Assembly (NCBI GenBank): GCA_945900685.1
Contig: CAMDJS010000048.1
Span: 1-13,544, forward strand
Source of the DNA: Bordetella parapertussis
Lineage (GTDB): Bacteria; Pseudomonadota; Gammaproteobacteria; Burkholderiales; Burkholderiaceae_C
Direction of reading: 5' to 3'
Length of the DNA stretch: 13,544 nt
The notes under the pieces are model-generated. The model ran no database searches. It was given only the letters and a program-made list of their open reading frames with translations, and was not told the origin of the DNA. Positions 1 through 7,449 of the stretch are shown here, one piece after another (within the stretch, counting starts at the first letter, position 1; each line of letters starts with the position of its first letter). The translations under genes were made by a program, and so were the position numbers.

Positions 1-698
1 TGCGCGATGTGTGTAGCCACCCGTTCTTCGGCATCGTTAGATTGCGGCAGCGCCAAATGAAAACCTTGCGACACCAATTGGCAGGCAAGCCGGGTCCAAT
101 TTTCTAAAGGCCAGCATTTGTCTGACCGGGAAGTGCCGTGCACCAATGCGACTGTTGGCGGCAACACAGTCGCATCCGGCGCGGCGAACATGGTTTTTAT
201 CGCTTGGTGTGGCTCGCTGTAAGCCAAAGCCTTTGCACACACATGGCGCGCGCGTTGTACCGCGTGACTCTCCCACGGACATTCGATCAACACATCGGCC
301 ACCCAGCGGGTAGGCGACTCATAGGCCGAACCACGGGTGCGGTTGGCCATGGCGAAGCGTTTGCCGGTCGGGCTCAATTTGGCCAAACGAGAAATCAAAG
401 CCGATTTGGTCAATCCTTGTAAATCAATCACCGCGTCATATTCAACCGCTTGGAGTTGATGGATGAATGCGCCCCATTCGCGCCGTGTCTCAGCGGTCCA
501 CCATTGTTTGCGCCAGCGCCGAATACGGCTGGGAACAATGCGTTGAATGGCAGGACAGGTTTGCAGCAAAGGAGCGAACGCGTCCTCCACCACCCAATCG
601 ATGTGGGCATGCGGCATGGCTTGGTGCATATCCATCGCGGCGGCAAGCGTATGAACCACATCACCTAGCGATGACAGCTTGACCACCAATACCCTCAA
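1..698 (-). CDS. waaC: Lipopolysaccharide heptosyltransferase I (partial, C-terminus outside window)
   Basis: Adds the first L-glycero-D-manno-heptose to Kdo2-lipid A at the cytoplasmic face of the inner membrane, a GT9-family reaction. The frame is open from position 698 to the left edge and gives 232 residues; the family is usually about 320-330, so roughly the last quarter is missing. The N-terminus reads LRVLVVKLSSLGDVVHT, the hallmark WaaC start, with Asp13 at the place of the catalytic aspartate known in the family. Near residues 190-200 the segment TSRSDKCWPLENW matches the nucleotide-sugar binding stretch, with Lys194 at the conserved lysine. The start is TTG at 698, which overlaps the TGA of the upstream mutase, so translation is probably coupled. 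An ATG start would lie well inside the conserved N-terminus and is unlikely. The family call is firm; the choice of WaaC over WaaF rests on recalled sequence similarity. Confidence 0.9.
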   Translation of the reverse strand, partial: MRVLVVKLSSLGDVVHTLAAAMDMHQAMPHAHIDWVVEDAFAPLLQTCPAIQRIVPSRIRRWRKQWWTAETRREWGAFIHQLQAVEYDAVIDLQGLTKSALISRLAKLSPTGKRFAMANRTRGSAYESPTRWVADVLIECPWESHAVQRARHVCAKALAYSEPHQAIKTMFAAPDATVLPPTVALVHGTSRSDKCWPLENWTRLACQLVSQGFHLALPQSNDAEERVATHIA

Positions 699-2095
699 TG
701 CGCCGCCTCTTGAACCTGGGCATCCGGTTTGACTTGTCTCAATAAGGCCATCATGTCTGCTTGTATGCGTTGCAGGGCAGCTGCATGCTGACCCTCAAAC
801 CGCAACACCAGCACGGGGGTGGTATTGGAGGCACGCACCAGACCAAAACCATCATCCCAATCAATTCTTAAGCCGTCGATGTCACACAAAACCGGGTGAT
901 GTTCTGCGCTTGGCATACCGTGCGTTTGTGCAAACGCCAGCAGTTCGGCAGTGACAAGGTGCGGTTCGCCTTCTTGGCACGGCACATTCAGCTCCGGGGT
1001 GGATTCACTGCTTGGCAATGCGTGCAATTCTTGGTTGGAGTCTGCTGAGCGGCTGAGAATTTCAAGCAAGCGGCAACCGGCGTAGGTGCCATCATCAAAC
1101 CCGTACCAGCGTTCTTTGAAAAACACATGGCCGCTCATTTCGCCACCCAAAGGTGAATCGATGGCTTTCATTTTGGCTTTGATCAACGAGTGTCCAGTTT
1201 TGAACATGAGTGGCACGCCACCGGCCGCGCGAATAAACGGCGCGAGTTGTTGCGAACATTTCACGTCATACACAATGGTGCCGCCGGGTTGACGCGACAA
1301 CACATCGCGCGCAAACAACATCATCTGGCGATCCGGGTAAATGGTTTGGCCATCGCGGGTGACGATGCCCAAGCGGTCACCATCACCGTCAAACGCCAAA
1401 CCCAATTCAGCATCGCTGGTTTGCAAGGCATGAATCAAATCGCGCAGGTTTTCTGGCTTGCTCGGGTCAGGATGGTGGTTCGGGAAATCGCCATCGACTT
1501 CGCTGAACAACTCGATCACATCGCAACCAATCGCGCGCAATATCTGCGGCGCACTGGCGCCAGCTACGCCATTGCCGGAATCCACCACGATGCGCATAGG
1601 ACGCGCCAGATGAATGTCACTGACGATACGCTGTTGATAGTCATGCGCCACAGACACAGAACGCACACTGCCACCGGTAAGCAATTGCCAGTTTTCTTGC
1701 TCCATCATTTGGCGCAAAGCTTGGATGTCTTGCCCGTAAATGGCGCGCCCGTCCATCACCATCTTGAAGCCGTTGTAATTCTTGGGGTTGTGACTGCCTG
1801 TGATTTGTATGCCGCTTTGACACAAGGTGTTGGCTGCGAAGTACAACTGCGGCGTGGTCACCATGCCAACGTCGATGACCTCGATGCCTGCATCCATCAA
1901 ACCTTGAATCAAGGCCTGCGCCAGCGAGGGGCCGCTCAAACGTCCATCCCGACCGACTGCCACACGCGTTTGTCCGCATGCGCGGGCTTGCGTTCCAAAA
2001 CTTCGACCCAACGCTTTGGCCATGTCAGGATGCAGAGCAACGGGAACCACACCGCGTATGTCATACGCCTTAAAGATAGAAGGTTCGATGTTCAT
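695..2095 (-). CDS. Phosphomannomutase/phosphoglucomutase (AlgC/ManB type)
   Basis: Interconverts hexose 6-phosphates and hexose 1-phosphates (mannose and/or glucose) in the cytoplasm, supplying nucleotide-sugar precursors for LPS and exopolysaccharide. The protein has 466 residues, normal for the alpha-D-phosphohexomutase family. All four active-site loops are visible: TGSHNP at 99-104 with the phosphoserine Ser101; the metal loop FDGDGDR at 235-241; the sugar-specificity loop GGEMSGH at 317-323; and the phosphate-binding loop RASNTTP at 421-427. I chose ATG 2095, giving MNIEPSIFKAYDIRG, because the family starts a few residues before the AYDIRG motif. A longer frame to 2155 adds about 20 unlike residues. 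No clear Shine-Dalgarno precedes the ATG. The stop overlaps the waaC start, so the two genes form an LPS-core unit. GlmM is unlikely because that family carries a different serine loop and sugar loop. Confidence 0.93.
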   Translation of the reverse strand: MNIEPSIFKAYDIRGVVPVALHPDMAKALGRSFGTQARACGQTRVAVGRDGRLSGPSLAQALIQGLMDAGIEVIDVGMVTTPQLYFAANTLCQSGIQITGSHNPKNYNGFKMVMDGRAIYGQDIQALRQMMEQENWQLLTGGSVRSVSVAHDYQQRIVSDIHLARPMRIVVDSGNGVAGASAPQILRAIGCDVIELFSEVDGDFPNHHPDPSKPENLRDLIHALQTSDAELGLAFDGDGDRLGIVTRDGQTIYPDRQMMLFARDVLSRQPGGTIVYDVKCSQQLAPFIRAAGGVPLMFKTGHSLIKAKMKAIDSPLGGEMSGHVFFKERWYGFDDGTYAGCRLLEILSRSADSNQELHALPSSESTPELNVPCQEGEPHLVTAELLAFAQTHGMPSAEHHPVLCDIDGLRIDWDDGFGLVRASNTTPVLVLRFEGQHAAALQRIQADMMALLRQVKPDAQVQEAAH

Positions 2096-2152
2096 GAAAA
2101 CACATTGTAGGCGCGCAGGATGAGGGGCTGATTGACAAAAAATCGACTCGTT

Positions 2153-2166
2153 CATTCTTTAGAATG
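2153..2166. promoter_or_regulatory. Inverted repeat CATTCT-TT-AGAATG between divergent genes
   Basis: Two perfect 6-base arms are separated by two bases, in the 111-base region between the divergent phosphomannomutase and ogt starts. A TTGACA hexamer lies just upstream at 2132-2137, but no good -10 sits 16-18 bases from it; the nearest TAGAAT (2160-2165) is 22 bases away. The repeat could be an operator controlling one or both genes. This is inference from symmetry and position only. Confidence 0.3.
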
Positions 2167-2206
2167 GGTCAATGAATCAACCTGCTTTCGCACAGCCAAA
2201 GACGCC

Positions 2207-2725
2207 ATGACCCGCACAGACATGCTGTTGAAAAAACCATTGGATCATTGGCAAATGCCTATCCACACGCCCTTGGGTCGCATGACATTGCTGGCAAATG
2301 CACAAGGCCTGTGTGGCGCATGGTTTGATCAACAAAAACATCTGCCCGATTTGCAGCACATGCCTTGGGGTCCAAGCCAGTGCTGGTTGTTACAAGCCAA
2401 GCAGCAGTTGAGCGAGTATTTTTCTGGCAAACGCACCCAGTTTGATGTGCCGCTTTCACCCCTTGGCGGCAGCGATTTTCAACGCACTGTTTGGCAAGCG
2501 CTTGCCATGATTCCTTTCGGGCGCTTCGCCTCCTACGCAGACATTGCGCGGCATTTAGGTCAGCCTCAATCTGCGCGGGCTGTCGGCACGGCGGTTGGTC
2601 GCAACCCCTTGAGTATTTTTCTTCCCTGCCATCGCGTGGTTGCCAGCAGTGGGGCATTGACCGGGTATGCAGGCGGACTCGACCGCAAAGTCGCTTTATT
2701 GCAAATAGAAGGCATGGTGTTGTGA
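2207..2725 (+). CDS. ogt: Methylated-DNA--[protein]-cysteine S-methyltransferase (Ogt type)
   Basis: A suicide DNA-repair protein that moves the alkyl group from O6-alkylguanine (or O4-alkylthymine) to its own cysteine. From ATG 2207 it has 172 residues, the size of stand-alone Ogt/MGMT proteins. The active-site motif PCHRV lies at 140-144 with Cys141 as alkyl acceptor. The helix-turn-helix segment, including SARAVG with the likely arginine finger Arg124, precedes it, and the GYAGGLDRK element follows at 153-161. The N-terminal domain (about 13-80) is the variable ribonuclease-H-like part. An upstream TTG at 2132 would add 25 residues, but it falls inside a TTGACA promoter-like box, so I reject it. 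ATG 2222 is a possible shorter start. The stop overlaps the GTG of the next gene, so the two are translationally coupled. No AraC-like Ada domain is present, which argues against Ada. Confidence 0.92.
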   Translation: MTRTDMLLKKPLDHWQMPIHTPLGRMTLLANAQGLCGAWFDQQKHLPDLQHMPWGPSQCWLLQAKQQLSEYFSGKRTQFDVPLSPLGGSDFQRTVWQALAMIPFGRFASYADIARHLGQPQSARAVGTAVGRNPLSIFLPCHRVVASSGALTGYAGGLDRKVALLQIEGMVL

Positions 2726-3645
2726 CACCCGGTTTACGCTGGCAAAGCTGGCTGCCGGAATTTGTGTTGCTGGGTCTGATCTGGGGCTCATCATTTGTTT
2801 TCATGCGCATGGCGGCGCAACAGTTCGGCCCTTGGACAACCGCGTGGATGCGTGTCAGCATTGCCACATTGGTGCTCTTGCCCTTGCTGCTTATGCAGAG
2901 TCATCTGCCCAGCTTGATCAAACACTGGCGAGCTATATTCGCCATGGGCGTGGTCAACTCAGCCATCCCCTTCAGTTGCTATGCCTATGCTGTGTTGTTC
3001 CTCACCACAGGCATGTCGTCTATTCTCAATGCGACATCCCCTTTGTTCGGCGCTCTGATCGCCTGGCTGTGGCTGGCTGAACGCCCCAGCGGCTGGCGCG
3101 CCCTTGGTATGTTGCTGGGTTTTTGCGGTGTGGCTCTGCTTGCCATGGGTATGACGGGCGGCTTGTCATTCAAAGCAGATGCCAACGGCTGGGCGGTGAT
3201 GAGTTGTTTGTTTGCCACCTCTTGTTATGGCTTGGCCACCGCTTATTCGCAACAATATTTAAAAGCTGTACCGCCGCTAGCGATTGCGACCGGCAGCCAG
3301 TTGGGCGCTTGTTTGGTGCTCGCCATACCGGGCTGGGTTTATTGGCCTGTCCACATGCCGGACATCCACGCGTGGCTAGGCTTGCTGGTTGTGGGCGCCA
3401 TCTGCACCGGCTTGGCTTATGTGCTGTATTTCCGACTGATTGCCAAAACCGGCGGTGCGCGCACCTTGAGTGTGACGTACCTGATTCCCTTGGTTGCCAA
3501 TCTCATCGGCGTGCTGGTTTTGGACGAGTCCATCACTTGGCAGATGTTGATGTATGGTTTGTTGATATTGCTGGGAACTGCCTTGTCCACCGGCCTGCTG
3601 CCATTCACTCAAAGCAAAAGGTCAACTAGCGAGACACATGTCTGA
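2722..3645 (+). CDS. EamA/DMT-family transporter (drug/metabolite exporter)
   Basis: An inner-membrane protein of the drug/metabolite transporter superfamily, probably an exporter of a small metabolite or amino acid; the substrate cannot be read from the sequence. It has 307 residues, typical of the ten-helix class. Two EamA repeats are visible, about residues 12-142 and 155-293, each with about five hydrophobic helices. The first begins with the familiar LLGLIWGSSFVFMRMA, and a helix-4 segment TTGMSSILNATSPLF (95-109) is characteristic. I chose GTG 2722 because it gives the standard N-terminus, has AGAAGG at 2707-2712 nine bases upstream, and overlaps the ogt stop. The frame stays open further upstream but there it only shadows ogt. 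The 3' end overlaps the convergent hydrolase gene by 24 bases. Co-transcription with ogt does not by itself suggest a shared job. Confidence 0.9.
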   Translation: MTPGLRWQSWLPEFVLLGLIWGSSFVFMRMAAQQFGPWTTAWMRVSIATLVLLPLLLMQSHLPSLIKHWRAIFAMGVVNSAIPFSCYAYAVLFLTTGMSSILNATSPLFGALIAWLWLAERPSGWRALGMLLGFCGVALLAMGMTGGLSFKADANGWAVMSCLFATSCYGLATAYSQQYLKAVPPLAIATGSQLGACLVLAIPGWVYWPVHMPDIHAWLGLLVVGAICTGLAYVLYFRLIAKTGGARTLSVTYLIPLVANLIGVLVLDESITWQMLMYGLLILLGTALSTGLLPFTQSKRSTSETHV

Positions 3646-4482
3646 CGCCATGTGATGCAAGCGGTGCTCAGGGTGAACCAGTGCACTCAATATACTGAAG
3701 TGATGCAGGTTCGGCAATGCCTCACACACAGGCACACGCTCAGCGCCCCAAGCTTGTCGGATCAAGGCGTTGTGTCGTAAAAACTCTTCGCTTTCCAGCG
3801 CACCCACCACGCTTCGCAAGGACGCATGCGCAGGGGCTGTCATCCAGGCGGGGCTGCATTGAAGTACGGTAGTGTCATCCAAACGCAAATCCGCCTGCAA
3901 CATCGGTGAGTTGCGCACCGACGCCAATTCAAACAGGCCGGACATTGCCAATGCCGATTTCACCAAGTTCAAAGGTAAATCAGGCGCATAGCGTGACCAT
4001 TCACACGCCATCATCAGGGCAGCAAGCTGACCCCCAGCCGAATGACCAGCGACATGGATACGGCCGGGGTCGCCACCCCATTCATGAATGTAGCGCCACA
4101 CCCAAGACAAGGCCTTGACCATCTGCATCACAATGTCTGCAATGCTGACCGCCGGGCACAAAGCGTAATTGGGTACGACCACGCAAATACCTTTTGGGGT
4201 GAACGCGGGGGCAATGAACGAATGGTCAGACTTGTCTAAGGCGCGCCAATAGCCTCCGTGCAGAAAAACAAGCACCGGTGCATTCTTTGTGTGGGTTGGA
4301 AAAATATCTAAAGTCTCGTTGGGGCCTGCGCCATAACTCAGGTCTAAGAGACAGTTGGCGTTGTCGCGTGCTTGGCGAGAGTCCTTGGCCCAGCGCTGTA
4401 AATGGTCCGCAAAATCAGGCACCAAGGCACGGTTGTTGAACATCCGGTCGTACCATTCTGGCGAGCCCCGCATGTCAGTCAC
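3622..4482 (-). CDS. Alpha/beta hydrolase, kynurenine-formamidase/HSL-like
   Basis: A cytoplasmic serine hydrolase of the alpha/beta fold with 286 residues and no signal peptide. The oxyanion-hole motif HGGYW is at 75-79 and the nucleophile elbow GHSAGG at 146-151, with Ser148. A likely catalytic histidine is His261 in NLHHFSIL. The segment VGALESEEF (226-234) sits where arylformamidases carry the acid, so the acid may be Glu230 rather than Asp; that alignment is by eye. The pattern resembles the AFMID-like arylformamidase/carboxylesterase group, but the substrate is unknown and no kynurenine-pathway genes lie nearby. The start is GTG 4482 or ATG 4473, three codons apart; neither has a strong ribosome site. 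It begins nine bases after the bactofilin stop, so it is probably the last gene of the M23-bactofilin transcript, perhaps by chance rather than by function. Confidence 0.85.
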   Translation of the reverse strand: MTDMRGSPEWYDRMFNNRALVPDFADHLQRWAKDSRQARDNANCLLDLSYGAGPNETLDIFPTHTKNAPVLVFLHGGYWRALDKSDHSFIAPAFTPKGICVVVPNYALCPAVSIADIVMQMVKALSWVWRYIHEWGGDPGRIHVAGHSAGGQLAALMMACEWSRYAPDLPLNLVKSALAMSGLFELASVRNSPMLQADLRLDDTTVLQCSPAWMTAPAHASLRSVVGALESEEFLRHNALIRQAWGAERVPVCEALPNLHHFSILSALVHPEHRLHHMASDMCLAS

Positions 4483-4491
4483 TGGATCCGT

Positions 4492-4926
4492 TTATTTGCT
4501 GTTTTGCGCTTGGCGGATAGCAGAATTCGCTTCTGCGCCGGCGTTGGCACCGCCCACAGGGTTTTGAATCACCAGACCCAGTAAACGGGCGCCGTGCTCC
4601 ACCGCTATGGAACCGTAGGAAATATCACCGTGAACAACCGAGTCCTTGTGGAACTCGACACGCTCAGAGGCGTAAATATTGCCCTCTACTTTACCCGCCA
4701 CCATGACACGGTGTGCGGTCACGTCCCCGGAGACTTCCCCGCTGGCACCAATAGCGACAGTGACTTTGCTTTCTTTGGCAGTCTCAATATTTCCCACCAC
4801 TTTGCCGTCAATGCGCACACTGTCGACCAATACCAAGCGGCCGTAAATTTGGGTGGTGCGCCCGATCAATGTTTCAAAGCGCTCTTGTGAACTGGCCAGT
4901 GGTTTATCGCGCAATTTTTCAAACAT
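4492..4926 (-). CDS. Bactofilin (polymer-forming cytoskeletal protein)
   Basis: A bactofilin (formerly DUF583): a right-handed beta-helix protein that polymerises without nucleotide, usually at the inner face of the membrane, and acts as a scaffold for wall-modifying enzymes. It has 144 residues, normal for the family. The core spans about residues 22-122 and shows the repeating turns of the helix: RIDGKVVGNIE, ASGEVSGDVTA, VAGKVEGNIYA and VVHGDISYGSIAVEHGARLLG. Short disordered tails flank it; the C-terminal tail is rich in Ala, Gly, Asn and Gln. ATG 4926 has GGAG six bases upstream. It lies 20 bases downstream of an M23 peptidase, the classic pairing (for example CcmA with Csd1-type peptidases in Helicobacter), which supports a role in cell shape or local wall remodelling. 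Confidence 0.93.
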   Translation of the reverse strand: MFEKLRDKPLASSQERFETLIGRTTQIYGRLVLVDSVRIDGKVVGNIETAKESKVTVAIGASGEVSGDVTAHRVMVAGKVEGNIYASERVEFHKDSVVHGDISYGSIAVEHGARLLGLVIQNPVGGANAGAEANSAIRQAQNSK

Positions 4927-4946
4927 GGATCACTCCGGTGAACGGG

Positions 4947-5876
4947 TTAGCTTGAGCTGAGAGGAAGCACCTGCACAGGATTGATAACCCTGTCTCGTAT
5001 AAACACTTCGTAATGCAAATGGGGGCCGGTTGAACGCCCTGTGCTGCCCACTTCACCCAAAAGGCCGCCGCGATCGACCTGATTTCCGACCTGCGCGATG
5101 CGCTTGCTTAAATGGGCATAACGAGTGGAAAAACCTTCGGCATGCTGAACTTCGATCACATTGCCGTAGCCGAAATCCCAACCTGAGCGTGTCACTGTGC
5201 CTTTAGCGGTCGCTACGACCTGAGTGCCGGTGCTGGCGGTGAAATCCAGGCCCTCATGCATGGCTAAGCCGCCGGTGAAAGGGTCATTGCGAATGCCAAA
5301 ACCACTGCTCAATCTGAAGTCACCGCGAACCGGTAAACCGGTGGGCAAAGTGTTGAGCCAATCGAGTTGTTTTTCCCAGTGATTACGCAATTCAACGACA
5401 GCAGTTTGGGTTTGGACAAAGTATTGCAGCGTCTGGTCAAACTCCATGCCCAGTGGCTGTCGAAACAAACTGGAAAAAGGCTTGGGGGCGATCAACGGAC
5501 CGCCCTTGTTGTCGTCTTTGCGGTTGATTTTGTCGCGCACCACGTTGGGGGTAGCCATTTCCATGAAACGGTTTTTCATGGTCTCTAACTGGCGGATTTC
5601 ATTGACGGTACTGTGCATGGATTCACGCAATTGCGTGAGGTGGTCACGGTAAACCGACTCCATGCGCTTTTGTTCAGCTTCGGTGGTCACGCCGCCGATG
5701 CTGCGTGCCAAGTCCGGGTTGTATTCAACTGCGATCTTGAATCCCACAAAGTGCAGCAAGAAACCGGAAGTCACGAGGAAAAAACCAACCACCACCGCCG
5801 CGGTCAAAACCGTGCGGGTTGTGATGGAAATAGTCCTGACATTACCTGTAGGCCCTGATAGCCACATTAACTGCAT
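4947..5876 (-). CDS. M23-family (LytM/DD-endopeptidase) membrane-anchored peptidase
   Basis: A zinc peptidase that cleaves peptidoglycan cross-links in the periplasm. It has 309 residues: a short cytoplasmic N-terminus, one membrane anchor (about 22-48), a helical, probably coiled-coil stretch (about 63-175, with an apparent linker near 110-145), and the M23 domain (about 185-300). The active site is complete: His207 and Asp211 in MHEGLDF, His255 in YAHL, and His286 and His288 in HLHYE. Family knowledge assigns His207, Asp211 and His288 to zinc. ATG 5876 has AGGA six bases upstream. The bactofilin gene follows at 20 bases, so the pair probably works as scaffold plus enzyme. The intact metal site points to an active hydrolase rather than an EnvC/NlpD-like activator. 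A candidate promoter lies upstream at 5920-5947. Confidence 0.93.
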   Translation of the reverse strand: MQLMWLSGPTGNVRTISITTRTVLTAAVVVGFFLVTSGFLLHFVGFKIAVEYNPDLARSIGGVTTEAEQKRMESVYRDHLTQLRESMHSTVNEIRQLETMKNRFMEMATPNVVRDKINRKDDNKGGPLIAPKPFSSLFRQPLGMEFDQTLQYFVQTQTAVVELRNHWEKQLDWLNTLPTGLPVRGDFRLSSGFGIRNDPFTGGLAMHEGLDFTASTGTQVVATAKGTVTRSGWDFGYGNVIEVQHAEGFSTRYAHLSKRIAQVGNQVDRGGLLGEVGSTGRSTGPHLHYEVFIRDRVINPVQVLPLSSS

Positions 5877-5919
5877 GAATCATCCTGACTTGAAAGCCCT
5901 GTTGTGAATAGGGATCGTC

Positions 5920-5947
5920 ATTCTAAGCAGATAGCTGAAGTGCGCAA
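5920..5947 (-). promoter_or_regulatory. Candidate sigma70 promoter for the M23-bactofilin operon
   Basis: On the minus strand, TTGCGC (5942-5947) and TAGAAT (5920-5925) are separated by 16 bases, about 45 bases before the M23 ATG. A second possible -10, TATGAT (5967-5972), lies further upstream in the same AT-rich 136-base gap but with a poor -35. The -10 match is good and the -35 is only half matched. I see no clear terminator for the preceding HTTM-like gene here, so read-through from it is possible. Confidence 0.35.
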
Positions 5948-6012
5948 AGCATAAAAACCGGAAAAAATCATATAAAGCACTGTGTTTACCCTAAAAATTA
6001 ATAATAATTAAC

Positions 6013-6816
6013 TCATAGCGCAGAAGAAAAATAGTGTCCGAGAAAAAAGAGGCTGCTCAAATTGGTCGCCCAAGCCCAGAAAAAACGGTTCAAGCCAAAA
6101 AACCAAAAAACCAAAAAGTGAAATAACAAGGCCAAGGCCACGAAACCACCCATCCAAGGCGGGTAAATCACGACCAAGGGAAACAAACCCTCCCAAAGAA
6201 TGAATGACCAGCTGCAAACCCGCGCAAGCCATGGACGGCGAAAAACACTGTCCGGCGACAACGGGCCATACAAACCGCTGTTTAAAAAAACCGTCAAGGC
6301 TTGGCCATTGCGCCATTCAGGTCGCTTCAATTTGACCCAGCCAGACACGAAATAGGAACTCAATGTCTGGATGGCGATGTATCCCAGCCCGGCAGTCCAA
6401 CCGGTTTGCTCGTCGCTCAAGAGCGTGACCCCTTGTGCTATCAATAAGCCGCTGACGGTGATCAAGGTCATGAAATCGCTGCCGCCATTGAATGCACCGC
6501 GCCAGCGGATCAGCAACAGCAACGTACCGACAAACAGCAGCAAAGCGGTTAGCCAGTGGTTGCCCCAAACCACCAAGGCAATGGCGGCCATGAATCGAAT
6601 CAGCAATTGCAAACGGTAATAGACAGGTTGGTAGGCGCGGTCTAGGAAGGCTTTGACAAAAGCAGGTGAGTCTGGAATGTCGGCTCTTTGAACCTGCCAC
6701 GCCCAAATACCTTTCGGGTCGGTGCTGTCTGCCATGCGCCAATACTCTAGGCACTGAAGCACAAGGCTAAAGCCGCCCAACACTTCAAGCCAACGCACCA
6801 CCAGATAGCCACTCAT
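6013..6816 (-). CDS. HTTM-like (vitamin-K-carboxylase-related / SdpB-like) multi-span membrane protein
   Basis: An integral membrane protein of 267 residues with about six to eight hydrophobic segments (roughly 10-25, 70-85, 88-104, 115-134, 142-160, 200-220, 222-240 and 243-262). Its plan resembles the HTTM domain, the membrane part shared by vitamin-K-dependent gamma-carboxylase relatives and SdpB: an RWRGAFNGGSDFM loop at 104-116, then GYIAIQTLSSYFVSGWVKL at 145-163, PEWRNGQAL, and the late FHFLVFWFFGLNRFFWAW. Catalytic function is not established for bacterial members. The ATG overlaps the stop of the upstream single-span protein by four bases, so the two are translationally coupled and probably form a complex. 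The family assignment was made by eye. A DoxX-like or unclassified membrane protein is the alternative. Confidence 0.65.
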   Translation of the reverse strand: MSGYLVVRWLEVLGGFSLVLQCLEYWRMADSTDPKGIWAWQVQRADIPDSPAFVKAFLDRAYQPVYYRLQLLIRFMAAIALVVWGNHWLTALLLFVGTLLLLIRWRGAFNGGSDFMTLITVSGLLIAQGVTLLSDEQTGWTAGLGYIAIQTLSSYFVSGWVKLKRPEWRNGQALTVFLNSGLYGPLSPDSVFRRPWLARVCSWSFILWEGLFPLVVIYPPWMGGFVALALLFHFLVFWFFGLNRFFWAWATNLSSLFFLGHYFSSAL

Positions 6817-7358
6817 AGGTTCAATGACGGGCTGCGCAGCACCGTATCTGTACTGAGCAAGCCTTGCGGGCCAGCCTGCTCAAGCCGAATTTCCAATTGG
6901 TAATGGGTGGGGTTGTGTTCAAGCTTGTGTTGCCTGACCGCATGCGCTGCCAATCGGCATACCAGTTGGTAACTCACCAACTGGCTGGCATCTGCGCCCT
7001 CCCCCAAATCTTTCATGTCACTGGACAAATGCTCCACCAAATTTTGTTGCGCCAGATCCCGGTTACCCCAAGGGTTGTGAAACAGTCGCAACACATGCCG
7101 TGGCTGCCTTGGATACACCAAGCGCCAATCAGTCCACGGCGCATCTGGCGCCTGCGCACGCACATACAAATGCGGCACGGGACCCACCAAGTGATAGAAC
7201 TGCCAATTCGGAAAAAAAGCGCGCAGCAAATAAAACCAGGGACCGCGAACTGTTTGGCTTCGCCAGAACATGCCTAAAGCGAGTAAACCAAAATACAAAA
7301 CAAACAAGCCCGCCAGTATGTGCATACCCAGCCTTTCAAAATGGTTTGCATTTTGCAA
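6813..7358 (-). CDS. Single-span membrane protein, SdpA/DUF5819-like partner of the HTTM-like protein
   Basis: A protein of 181 residues with one N-terminal membrane span (about 12-32) and a soluble domain. Just after the span it carries LLRAFFPNWQFYHLVGPVPH (44-63), followed by YVRAQAPDAPWTDWRLVYP (65-83). This recalls the FFPQNW...P pattern of SdpA and DUF5819 proteins, which are encoded beside HTTM/SdpB genes. The later segment RLFHNPWGNRDLAQQNL (91-107) is distinctive, and I do not recognise it. The start is TTG 7358, with GAGGA about eight bases upstream; ATG 7325 would cut into the membrane span. It is the first gene of the two-gene unit, divergent from minC. The role is unknown: in the Bacillus system SdpA and SdpB mature a toxin peptide, but no toxin precursor gene is visible next to this pair. 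Confidence 0.6.
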   Translation of the reverse strand: MQNANHFERLGMHILAGLFVLYFGLLALGMFWRSQTVRGPWFYLLRAFFPNWQFYHLVGPVPHLYVRAQAPDAPWTDWRLVYPRQPRHVLRLFHNPWGNRDLAQQNLVEHLSSDMKDLGEGADASQLVSYQLVCRLAAHAVRQHKLEHNPTHYQLEIRLEQAGPQGLLSTDTVLRSPSLNL

Positions 7359-7449
7359 AATTTCATCCTCAGATCAGGCGTGAGCCTGAGCGTGTAAAGT
7401 CTGTGGCTTTCACGCAAGCCTTCATGCCTGCCGCTTTTTCGGATTCACC
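7359..7449. promoter_or_regulatory. Divergent intergenic region between the SdpA-like gene and minC
   Basis: This 91-base gap must hold the start signals of both divergent units unless the promoters lie inside genes. It contains a perfect 6-base stem with a 4-base loop: TCAGGC (7374-7379), loop GTGA, GCCTGA (7384-7389). A competing pair, CTCAG (7368-7372) with CTGAG (7386-7390), overlaps it. I see no convincing sigma70 hexamer pair. The hairpin could act as an operator or an mRNA leader structure; this is inference. Confidence 0.3.

Noticed and set aside
1190..2110. Long plus-strand open frame of 306 codons opposite the phosphomannomutase
   Set aside because: It mirrors a mutase with all active-site loops intact, and its translation is rich in His, Arg and Gln with no recognisable motif; an antisense shadow.
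2132..2206. TTG start for ogt, adding 25 residues
   Set aside because: The TTG falls in a TTGACA promoter-like box, and the extension matches nothing in the Ogt family.
2491..2721. N-terminal extension of the EamA transporter into ogt
   Set aside because: The extra 77 residues only re-read ogt in another frame. GTG 2722 has a ribosome site and gives the standard N-terminus.
2259..2867. Minus-strand open frame of 202 codons across ogt and the transporter start
   Set aside because: It spans two real genes on the other strand and has shadow-like composition.
6013..7358. A complete Sdp-type toxin locus
   Set aside because: No SdpC-like toxin precursor or SdpI-like immunity gene lies beside the pair, so only the SdpA/B-like resemblance is claimed.
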